Of a DNA stretch of 64,000 nucleotides, positions 53,901 through 64,000 are shown one piece after another. Both the position numbers and the translations under genes were made by a program. A model generated the notes under the pieces. That model was not told where the DNA came from, did no database searches, and saw only the letters and a list, made by a program, of their open reading frames with translations. The DNA is from Lates calcarifer (lineage: Eukaryota > Chordata > Actinopteri > Centropomidae), in contig NC_066847.1 of NCBI RefSeq assembly GCF_001640805.2, positions 24,419,504-24,483,503 of the forward strand. Direction: 5' to 3'. Position 1 is the stretch's first letter, and the number at the start of each line of letters is the position of its first letter.

Positions 53901-56584
53901 GTTTGAGAGAAAATTACGTTGATGTCAAAGTAAAGATATAATGTTTTTTATATTTGTTCACTAGCTTGTTAAAGGTTTCTTTTATATATCGAGCTAACTC
54001 ACAGGTCTCTGAATTTGTTTTAAAACACATTGGACAGTTGCTAGAAGGCAGGAGAGTGAGTCTGACAAGTTTTTCTTATTACCACAGAAATTGACTTATT
54101 TTAAAGATTGCAATATGGTTTTTGTGGTGGCCATGGTTTCTAGTAGCTTGGAGGCAAAAACAAAATTGGATAGATTTTTAGGACAGTCTCCACTGCAGCC
54201 CATAAAATCTGTTTGGAAAGAAAACTTGATCTCCGGAGTATAATTTACTGAGGGCTCATTTGTCACCAAACCGAACTGCTCTGCTGGAATCTACTGTATC
54301 TACAAAACCGTTGTTGTGAGCATGTAGTGGACCTCTAGAAGTGCCTGGGGTGGTTGCCTTTCTGAAGATATCACCTTACTGTATTGTTCACCTACAAAGC
54401 AGAAGAGCAAAATGTTTTTTCTAAAGACAGCCATCTGTGTGTGTGCTTGCTACAGTAGCTTTGAAGTCAAAGAGCATCAGCAGGGATTTGTGTGTAGGGT
54501 TAGATGAAGTACAGAGTGACAGACACGCTTTTTTCTGTTTGCTCATCATAATTAGCTAGAGGCTGTTGAGGCCACATTATACATACAGCTGATGGTGACC
54601 TCTTTCCTTCATCCTTTTTATCATCATCTGTCTTCTTTTTCTCCTGTGTGTCTCCAAGTCCTAACCTGCTTCCTACAGCCTATGGTAACGGCATGGAAAT
54701 CAGTAGTTTGCAGATCGAAGTGTGTGTGTGTGTGTGTTGAAGGGCTGAAGTTAAAAAGTAAACAGCCCTTTTTTATCCCTACTGCTACACCTCAGAGATA
54801 TAGCAACTGTTGATGTTCTTCTCATAATAATAAATGTGCACCAACATAAAGGTAACCAACGATTTGACAGAGCACACATTAAAGGTCATTTAGTCTTTTA
54901 AGCATGGGAACAAAACCCTCAGCCGCTTGTGTTGGCGGTTGTCCTTTTGTAGCCTTGCAGATATTGGCAGTGATGGTAGCTCATAAAGATTCAAAGGTTT
55001 AACCATACACTCAGAAGACTTTGATATCTGACAGCAGTTATGTTTATAGGCGTTCAGATGAAAGTTACTTTTATCAGTGCTATCACTGAAGCAGCATGAT
55101 CAGAGAGGAGACTTTTCAAAACTTTAACCTTGGACTGCCATATTATGTTCACATATACATCTTTGTAAAAATATGCATATGTTATTTTCAGTTCCCTCCC
55201 TTCCTAGTGTAAACATAGCCTGGACTTGTTTAACTACTGATTAAACATTTTTTGCAGTTATGGCTCAGGGAACCCAGAGGCAGGACACAAATTCTGCAAA
55301 TCTGTCCTTACACCAACAGTATATAAGATATTTTCACTTAAGTCCTTATATAATCCCCTTTCAGAAATGACTCAATGATCTCATTAGGTTCAGGCAATAA
55401 AATACAGTAAAATAACAGGAAAACAGCTTATGCACAGAAGCTGACCTTTTGCCAAGATATCCTTGATTGATCTGACTGTGTCCTGTTTTTTTTCATATAT
55501 TCCTGGCTGGACAGAATCACACTGTTATCAAATTAGAATGTAACTCATACAATGTCAGTATCAGTGTTGATGGACTGTTGGAGTAGCTCTCTCAGGCCTG
55601 CTCAGCAGCTTTGTAAGTCACATTCAAACATCGTTAAATCCCTGTTACTTCCTTGATGTTGCTCACACTGAAGTGTAGAGTATATGTTAACTCAGGTGAA
55701 GCGAATTGAAGCAAGCCTGAACCTAATAAATTGTGTAGTATGCCATGCTTTTAGCATTAGTGCATATGGGTTTGATGTTGATTTGTGCTTTAAGACTTAT
55801 GTCAGCAATATAGTTAATTGTTTCATGCAAAAACACTGCTGCTGTTGTGAAACAACCCTCTAATGTAAATATCAGTAAATACTCACTGCATGAGCTAATC
55901 ATTGTGGTGTAGTAAAAACCTTCAACTGAGTTTTGGAAATGCTCCAGTCAAAGACTGTAGTTTCACATAATTATCAGCTGTTGCATGCTGTTTGTGCTTG
56001 TGCATTTGTTTAGGTGATTTATTTTAACTGATTTAGGAGAACCAGATGTCTTTCACTATGAGCAAAAATCCTGCAAAACTGTGGCATTATTATATAATTC
56101 TTTCATTGCATGGGCCAGGTTGAAGACTTACAGTTAAGACTAGAGAAGAAATGAGGATTAAGATACAGTAATTATTAATTATGTATATTACCAGCATAAA
56201 CTCACCATGAGAGATGTGCATGTGCTTCTTTTTATGTTAAATTCCATCTTATTAGTTTACAGTTGAGTGAGATAAAATAACTGGAATGCCAAGTGGAGAA
56301 AGTTTGAATAAAAGAACGAAAGACCGACTTAAGTTTCCAGACAAAGCCTTTCTTTTCCTCTGTAGTGCTCTATTATTCTGGCTCCACTAAAGCTGACAGT
56401 GATCACATAATTCAGCAAAGGCTGGATCTGCTTTCTTTTGTAGAACAAACACACATACATATGCATATGTATGATGTACAAACAACTACATATAAACACA
56501 GAGATGCACACACATATCCAGATAGATGGTCATACACTTCCAATGCATCTGAAAGTGTTCTTTCAAAGACATGTACATTCACAG

Positions 56585-56623
<39 letters not shown>

Positions 56624-59600
56624 GACAGAGGATTATCCGAAACCACCTGTTTTGCTGTTGGATTTGGACTTTCTCCATGCACAAAGGGTTCACTTTGCTT
56701 TGTTGTCTCAGTCTGATAAAGTACATTGAAGTGTGCTTTGGCATCCCCCATTCCTTCTCCTTTCTACATGTTTTCAGCTGCAATTTGCACAGATTTTATT
56801 CTTGTATGTTGTCTGAGAAATTATTTTTCATATTTATGCTTAGAATGCCAGGTTTTACTGTATATATATATACATGTATACATTGTAAGTTTTATCTAAA
56901 ATGACTTCCCTTTTCCTGATCTTTTTAGTCCTATCCCTGTGTACATTTCTTCATCCAGTTGTTTGTTGTCTACCCTGCATTTGTCCTTGCTGCACTGTTT
57001 ATTTTAGCCGTAGGTGCTGAACACGGACAGTTTAGCTTTGGCTACTCAGTGTTTTCAAAAGGGATTTCACATTTTTTCAGCATGGTCTAAAACACTGGTT
57101 GGCTGGCTTTGTCAGTCAGCAGTGAGATTCAAGTGACCTGAGCAAATTTTTGACACTGGTTAATAATTCAAGAAACAGTACATATTGGCACCAAGCTACT
57201 GAAAAATGTTTGTGCTGTCAAGTTGAAAAACTCACATTAGCACTCACATGGGACATTATGATTTGTTATGCATAATGTTGCGTGTCACCATGTCATATCA
57301 GTAACAAAGATTCTTTTTCTAATCTTTTATTGTTTATACCATGACAAGAGCTTGTTGAATGTTCAGACTTAATAACATGTTCTAAGTTGCCTTGCCTAGA
57401 GCATTTCTGGTGACAGAAGATCACATCCTCGTGTGTTTAAATAATGTTTGTTTGCTGTCTTAACACTAATCCACTGACTCATTAACTGAGAAACTGAATT
57501 TGAATATTTTGTCTGTTTAGACTGCTGCAATTTGTACTCTTATTTGCTCCTTCTATCTTATTCCATCCACTTTGCCACTTTTTCTGTCTTTTGCCCTTCT
57601 CTTTCTATGTACACACTGTGCACCTATAGAACTTGCATCTCTGAACTGAAGAAGCTGAAGCAGTGTGACAGTGTTTGCTTTAATGGCTCTAATGGTTCTA
57701 TTTGATTTAAACTCGTGATTAAGCGTTAATGATTAAACCTGTTTTGGGTCTGACTTGATGGAAGTCCTCAGACTCAGGCCACATTGAACAATGTCCAGAA
57801 GACTGAAAAACAAGCTGATACCAAGAGGTATCTGTGACATTGTTAAAAGGAAAAATGTGATACTCTAGGCAATGGGCTCACAATTCAATTAGATGAAGGT
57901 GCTATGGGTTGCTCACAAAACTGCTCTTGACCAGATGCACATGGGCACCTTGACTAGCCACAGTTTGATTCTTAAATGGAAACATTTTAGATAAAGTATT
58001 AATTTACTCTAATGTTTTGTATTTTAGAAACAGAATCCATTACAATGATTTTCTTTATTATGCTCAGAGTAAAGCTTTCGTCAGTAGAGATGATTAAAGA
58101 CATGTTTTAGCAGAGTGCACTTGTTAGAATCAGTTAATTAATCTTGGTTAAACTAAACGTGTTAAATGAGCAGAAGGGCTCTCATTGATTCACATCACAT
58201 TCCGTCAATAATCTCCTTAACTCATTATCACCTCCTCCAAAATGTGACTTCACTGCAGCATATGGAAGTAGCCACCCGTGGAGAGCCCCCTGAAGTCCAG
58301 GAAAGTAGTTTTTTGCATCAGTGCTCAGTTGTCACGATGCATTTAAGATCCAATTATTTTTCCCACCCCCACTAGGTAACTAAGTACTTTAGAAGACACT
58401 GAGGATGGACCCAGTGAATCTGAGTACAGGGTGCAACATTAGGCTGGTAACAAGTATACGCTGCTTCCATAATTTCTTTGCAAGTGTCTTGAGCCCAAAG
58501 TTTAGATCATCCCTCTCAAGAGCTTTGATCACATGAGCCACAAAAAGCACAGACTACATGATTGTAGTTGATTTTCTTTTCTTGTTATTGATTATTTGTT
58601 AAATACTACCATGTTATCAAGAAGACATGCCAGACAAGTTAAAGCATCAATTTACTGGCAAAAGTTTACAGACCAATATATTTTGTACGACAATTACACA
58701 AAACCAGTCCAGTAGCTTCAAAACACAACTCAGTATCTCATGATCTTCATTTTAGCTTAAATTTTGGCTGTCGGCTGAGACAAAACCAAGCAATCCCTGA
58801 AAGCTCCCAGTGAAAACTCGAAACTGCATTGGTCAGTGGTAAAGTATGAGACAAAGCCCTATTGAATCCATGAAGAGAGAGAGATAAAGAGAGAACAGAG
58901 GCAGGAGAAAAGCTATTCTGGAGAATAATCCTTTCTCTTGTTTCACCATGCATCAGTTCATTTTCCATGTAGAACCCCTCTATGCCTCTGTTTAGTATCA
59001 AATTATAGTTTTGTCATAGTTTCCTTCATCGTATAATGGGTCTTGTGTTTGTGTCGGTTTCTGTGCGTCCCTGTATATGTTTTTTTTTAGCCTGCTTGTG
59101 CATGCATTTCTGTGTTCACGTACACCAGGGCTACCTCTTTGTGGTATTCCATTCGTCAAGTAAGTGTGAGAGTGACGGAGTGGGTGAGTTGTAAGACTTC
59201 TTCTGCGTCAGCCTCAGTGAAACAGCTGATGGCAACCAGGCTGCACGGAGTGATGAGGTCATTCCATACAACAGACTAGACAAGGACAACAAAAGTTAAA
59301 AATAACACAGTAATGCAAGTTTGTCCCTTTCCAGGAACCACATATTGCTGGACTAAAAACAGACACGAATTATATAAAATTATTTTCTTAAGGGCTGTTA
59401 TCTTCAAAGACCAGTATGCCTTAGACCATAGTATGTGACTGGTATGCAGACAGGGATGTACTGTAGGAAGAGTACTTAGCATCTTAACATCTCATTAGGT
59501 TCAAAAAGAACAAGTTTTACCAGTCTGAGAAATAATTAGAGGGTTTGTTTGAGTCTCCCATTGACCCATCTTTAAATTCTAGTGTCTGATCTTGAAAACC

Positions 59601-61546
59601 ACTGTCCCTGGAAAAAACAACAAGGAGTTGAGTTGTGTCTCACTTAGAGCTTGTACTCGCAATTATGCTGCAACTGGCCTCTGGAATATATAATGTAGTA
59701 TATAAAACATTGTAAGGGTGTCTTTCTTAATGCATGTTCAAAAACACATTGACACACATGCAACAAAGACTTTCTCACCCCACCCGTAGCATAATTGTTT
59801 GTTCACAGTTTTAAAAATAACTAGGGCTGTGTCATGGGTGGGTTGGCAGCTGTCAGGACATTGCCTCTGCATGCAGAGTGAGTATTTGCATTTGTACATA
59901 TACAGTGCATGGGAGCGTGTGAACTAATGTGTGCCTGTGTGTGTATGTTAAGCCCAGTGGCTCTGTCAGCAGCTCTAGTGTTGAATCTGTTTGGACACGT
60001 CTAGGTCCGCAGAGATGAAATAGACACCAACCACAAAGCTAGCGTGTAGAAGCCTGTTGAATCTATTTGGACCTAAAAAGATAATGTAGTTGTACCAACG
60101 TGTTTTTGGGGCTGATAATTACTTGAATCTTACAGTCACCAATCCAGTTATTCAAACTGTGATGAGCAAGAATAATAAATCATTAAGGAAGATTACATCA
60201 CAATCAACAACCCAAATCACTATAATTGTGTATACGCTAATACATATGAATGCCAGCTATAATTGCAGTCTTAGTGTCATTATTACAAAAATTGCTGTTA
60301 TCTAACTATTCCTCTATCTCACGCCAGTATCCACCTTGCAGACTGTAACTGTTAATAATTCACATTAGTTACAGTGAAGTGGTAACCAAGTTTTTCTACC
60401 AGAACCAGTGGAGAAAAACAAAATACCAACCAAATGTAAACACTAGTATGTTGACTGGAAGCAGCCCAAAATGTTTGAGTAAGCTGCAGCCTTTATAAAA
60501 CTTTAATGTTTTTTGGTCTCCCAGTAAACATGGAGAGGTAGAGGATGGTAGAGGATTTTCCATTTCATGTTTTTTTTCTCATCACAGTATAATGGTGTAT
60601 ACTGGGAATATAGTAATTAACATTGAAGATAGGGCTGTTTTAATGAAAACAGTTCCAGTTCTGATTTTACCATAGAGGTATACTGGTTGAAATGCCCTTG
60701 CCAAGTCCTTTCATTGCTCCATATTTGCCAGCTTGCTTTGAGTTTTGACAAAGTGGCTGTGCTACATCTTTCTGACCTCCATACGCTGCCTAGCTTCAGC
60801 TCATTGTTAACCTCTCCCATTAATATCAACGCCGCCCCTCCTTACGGAATAGCTTAGGTCCTCTGAGACCTTTATGTGCCCACAATGAGTTCAGCACCTG
60901 AAAATAACTTCCAATCTAGAGGTGTGTATGTGGTGTATTTCTTATTGCTTCAAAATAAATTGTCTCTAAAACAGAAAAAAGTCAGTTGACAAAGACAAAA
61001 ACAGCAGATTACATGCATATGGCTTAAATTGTTGTCCATGATGTTCACGTTACTGTGTTTAGCAGATAGTCAAAAGTAAGTGGAGCTGTAAAGCCCAGCT
61101 GTTTCTAAAGATTTACCTTCCACTATTTCCAGTCATCTGGTAATGCACTTGGTGCCTCTGTTAATGCAGGGCAGAAGCTGTCACAACTGTTACCTATTAT
61201 CTATGCCTGTCTCTATTACAAGCATAGATAACATAGTGACATATTATTACTCTTTTGAACTTTTAAGTCTTGGTAGTTGGTGCTTTAAGAATAGCTAAAA
61301 GCAGAGTTACAGCTACAGCATGTATGGCAAAAAATTGAGGTTAATTAATATGCGCATGAAGCGGGCGGTTCATTAAGTGTGGATATGAAACAGTGGGGTC
61401 CACAAAGTCTAAATGGGAAATAGAGGGATCTATAATGAGTGTATACATGAACCAGATATTGTAGATCTCTGTAGTCTTTGAGCCTGAATGAGTCCCAGGG
61501 GCCCAAACACTACACATTAATAATAGTGTATGTCACCCAGTGTGTT

Positions 61547-61590
<44 letters not shown>

Positions 61591-64000
61591 CGCGTGCGTG
61601 TGCGCATGCATGTATGTGTGTGTGTGAGTGTGTACATATGCATGCCCTGCTTGTTTCTCAATGAGGCCTCTGTTCCCTCTCGTCCCTTTTTTACCTAGTG
61701 ACGCTCGGCCATATAATTACTGTGAACTAGCACACATACAGCCTATTTTACTTAAAGTAAATAAGTGATCCAATTACAAAGTTTGAAATAAGCAGACAGT
61801 TTTACCATGCCCTTTTCTTTTTCAGCAGCTCACAGCAACTCTAGATAATCCAGTAAGCCTCACTTGAATGCAGAGGTACTTTACTTGACAAGCCCAAGAC
61901 AAAAGTGACACCTTCTGTTAACTAATCATGCACACACCAGCTTTCTAAAGTCAACCTTGAATGCACTGAACTCAAAGTGTTTGTAACAGACTTGAGTCTA
62001 ATTCTGTCTGCATTATGCTCATTTCTCTAAGCCTGCTCTGTGAGTTCTGCCATGGACAGGCTCTCATACAAAATATCAGGCCCTTTCCTCTTTGCTCCTC
62101 TTAGTTCATGCCTTGGCCTCTGTTACAGAGCAGCCTTAGACCCTGAACTAACCCACTGTCTCAATGCCCTCTCTGAAAGGGCTCTATCCTTTTTTTTTCC
62201 AATCTTAGTCCAAGACCAGCGTGGCTGTGTACATTTCCTGCCCTCTGTCCAGCCCAGACCTAGATCCCATCCCTTGGGCGAGCACAGTGTCTCTCAATCC
62301 ACCCTCTGTTCTCTTCTGTTCACCATGACCCCATCCTGGGAATCTTACAGATCACTGGAACCAGCAATTAAATCAGTTAATGGGTCAAATACACAGACTC
62401 ATGCATAGACTCACAGATTAACACAAGCTTGTGTTCACATGCACGCATTGCACGCACAACATGAGTGGAGATTCAGTCATATGGACTAAAATGGTCAAAA
62501 TGATCTTTGCCCCTCCAGACTCACAGACAATAGATTCCTCTGGCTGATTTAGTGCTGGTCTTTTTCTCCACTGTTTGAGAATTTATGGGTCAAACTCTTT
62601 GTCACATCTCATGGTAGACTCTCTTGCCTTGGCATTTAAAATGCATTAACATCGAAAATACAAGGAACTTTCTTTAAAAGATTTACTGCAGCCATCTACT
62701 GAAATGCGAACATCTGCCCATTGATGTTACAAATTCAGCATTTGGCTCCAAACCGCCCTTGTCATGGGGTTAAAGAGGCAGCAACGTGTGAGTGTATGTG
62801 TTTCTATACATGTGTGGAACACATAGGAGAGAGAGAGAATGGGTATGATTTTGAGACAATTGGGTTAAGCTAGAGACCCAGTGAATCCTCTGTGCACTTG
62901 ACTATGCGTGCATGCAGTGTGTGTCCGTGCATGTGAGTTCTGTTTGCTCTCTGTTTTTGTTTAAACATAAACCTGGTTAGACCAGTGAGCTTTGGATTTG
63001 GAGCATCTGCCATGCATGCAAAGCCAAATTCAAAACACACACTTCTCTGGCAAATGAACTTCAGACTTTTGCCTTTCTGAGGTAGTATGATAGGCATCCG
63101 TTAAGCAAGTTGCTGAACTGAAGCTCCTTTCAGATGTCTAAAAATGCACTGGACTCGTCTTACATTTGATTTTAGTCTATACAACACAAGTCAAATGGTG
63201 GAAGAGAGGGAGACAAGGGGATTAATTGAATATCATCTCAGTCTCAGTAGATAACAAAAGGATTCCAATTGTCTTGGACCAGTTATACCCTAGAACAAAC
63301 CACTGAGAGACACTAGATGACATCTCATTAGAGAACATCATTACCTGCTCATCATTACCGTCATTACTGTCTGTCTTCATGTTGGCCAAAATCACAGAAA
63401 TGTCTCATGTGACTGTTCACGTGGCTGTTGATTAAAATATCAAATGTACATTCCAGACAAGGTTGCCAGGCTGAGGACATCAATCACATGGTGGCAGTTC
63501 CTCCCACCCACTAAAAGAGTGTAAATAGTAATCTGGGAAAGTCACTGTGGCTTCCTTTTTTCTACTGGAAACTTGTTTTAATGTGAAACCTAACACTGGC
63601 GGCCTCGCTAGACATTTTCAGTTTTTTTGTCATTGTCCATGAAAAAGACAACCGTGAACAAATACAACCACAAAAAACCCTGTTTATCCCAGTCATTTTT
63701 ATATAATTAATTCTCAGTTGTTGGGATTTTCTAATAGTTCACCACTCAGTATAAAACCATAAGAAAGTTCTGAGCTGATAACTTCTCTTCTGCCTGCTTA
63801 TGGGTGTTCCTGAGAAACCCAGGTCAGCCAGTTCTGCTCTATGTCTGGACATGAGTTTCCTTCAAACACACAAGTATTGTAAGTGTGTATAATTGCATTT
63901 GTCTGCTGTGTGTGTATATTGATTGGTTTACCTTAAAGCACTGACCTATGTGTTGGGTTTTTTGCATCTAGCTCACAAACAAATGTGTTGTGGTTATGTT
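44920..64000 (+). CDS. mtss1: MTSS1 (MIM) I-BAR protein, first three coding exons, partial
   Basis: MTSS1 bends PI(4,5)P2-rich membrane through its N-terminal I-BAR domain and binds actin through a C-terminal WH2 motif. Visible exons: 44920-44991, 46874-46935, 52323-52396, giving the first 69 codons plus one base: MEAVIEKECSALGGLFQT, then SSYPIWEDFITKAGKLQSQL, then TVVAIAAFLDAFQKVADL. These form the start of helix 1 of the I-BAR dimer. The MEAVIEKECSALGGLFQT start and KAGKLQSQLR fit MTSS1 better than MTSS2 (whose start is METAEKECGALGG). The next expected exon (TREIGSALTRMCMRH region) is not in the window, so intron 3 is at least 11.6 kb. Teleosts can carry two mtss1 copies; which one this is cannot be told. 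Confidence 0.93.
44992..46873 (+). other. mtss1 intron 1
   Basis: 1.9 kb. No repeat family or exon recognised. Confidence 0.85.
46874..46935 (+). CDS. mtss1: mtss1 exon 2
   Basis: 62 bp encoding SSYPIWEDFITKAGKLQSQL plus two bases of an Arg codon; poly-T tract and CACAG acceptor before it. Confidence 0.93.
47520..48010 (+). repeat. Three degenerate repeat copies centred on CACGTGTC
   Basis: Three imperfect copies share GTG(G/T)CCACGTGTC (cores at 47,561, 47,793, 47,932), then GA-rich GAGAC(T/A)AAC-like sequence. Two share (A/G)AATAAAGGCTCA and two share AACAATACT. Spacing is uneven (232 and 139 bp). A possible fourth, worse copy lies near 48,165-48,190. Confidence 0.6.
50791..50870. repeat. 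14-bp inverted repeat
   Basis: CTACATTACCCACA (50,791-50,804) and its exact reverse complement TGTGGGTAATGTAG (50,857-50,870), 52 bp apart. Could be part of a decayed non-autonomous element; ends undefined. Confidence 0.7.
52323..52396 (+). CDS. mtss1: mtss1 exon 3
   Basis: 74 bp encoding (R)ATVVAIAAFLDAFQKVADL then ATNSR plus one base; long pyrimidine tract and CCCAG acceptor, GTAGGA donor. Confidence 0.93.
56586..56619. repeat. (CA)n microsatellite
   Basis: CA run followed by (GACA)n. Confidence 0.95.
61551..61632. repeat. Long (TG)n/(CG-rich) alternating tract
   Basis: About 80 bp of nearly perfect alternating purine-pyrimidine sequence, (TG)n passing into CGTGCGCGTGCGTGTGCGC, the type that can adopt Z-DNA. 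Confidence 0.9.

Larger units (their letters stand above)
52397..64000 (+). other. mtss1 intron 3 (runs off the window)
   Basis: At least 11.6 kb. I searched by eye for the next I-BAR exon in + frames and found none. Contains microsatellites at 56.6 and 61.6 kb. No minus-strand gene recognised. Confidence 0.75.

Noticed and set aside
56365..56904. 179-codon open frame in mtss1 intron 3
   Set aside because: Built across a (CA)n microsatellite (poly Thr-His); overlapping minus-strand frames are open for the same reason. Not a gene.

Overview
The window looks like nuclear DNA of a ray-finned (teleost) fish, probably a percomorph. The evidence is intron-split vertebrate genes with GT-AG junctions, AT-rich intergenic DNA full of (CA/TG)n microsatellites, a Tc1-type transposon remnant, a tRNA-derived SINE and other repeats of teleost type. 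All recognised genes are on the + strand. Species identity and percomorph placement are inference.

Layout. 1-15,151 has no gene I can support: microsatellites, short hairpins, one degenerate teleost repeat and a few blocks that look like conserved non-coding DNA. 15,152-25,705 is colec10 (collectin-10, collectin liver 1): seven coding exons for a signal peptide, a 24-triplet collagen stalk, a neck and a C-type lectin domain (CTLD). 26,634 to about 35,330 is a head-to-tail duplication of a roughly 3.7 kb unit. Each copy carries an intact four-exon gene for a 264-residue type II membrane C-type lectin (CD209/CLEC4-like) with mannose-type EPN and WND motifs. Copy B has a dead Tc1 element in its 3' UTR region. 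36,659-41,501 is mal2 (four coding exons, 186 residues, four-helix MARVEL protein). 44,920 to the right edge is the start of mtss1 (I-BAR protein): three coding exons, then an intron running out of the window.

How the genes relate. colec10 next to mal2 matches the human 8q24.12 order. mtss1 directly after mal2 does not, because human MTSS1 lies several Mb away, so the fish region has been rearranged. The lectin pair sits between two conserved neighbours. colec10 encodes a soluble pattern-recognition collectin, while the pair encodes cell-surface lectins. mal2 (apical transcytosis) and mtss1 (membrane curvature and actin) are unrelated to them in function; the grouping is positional, not an operon.

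Most notable: (1) the colec10 CTLD has lost the residues that normally bind calcium and sugar and has gained an Arg/Gly-rich tail; (2) the two membrane lectins are near-identical from TM exon to early CTLD but diverge sharply over the sugar-binding end, with more diverged flanks, as expected from gene conversion; (3) copy B has a cytoplasmic YxxL motif that copy A lacks; (4) DNA found just downstream of lectin copy A recurs inside a mal2 intron.
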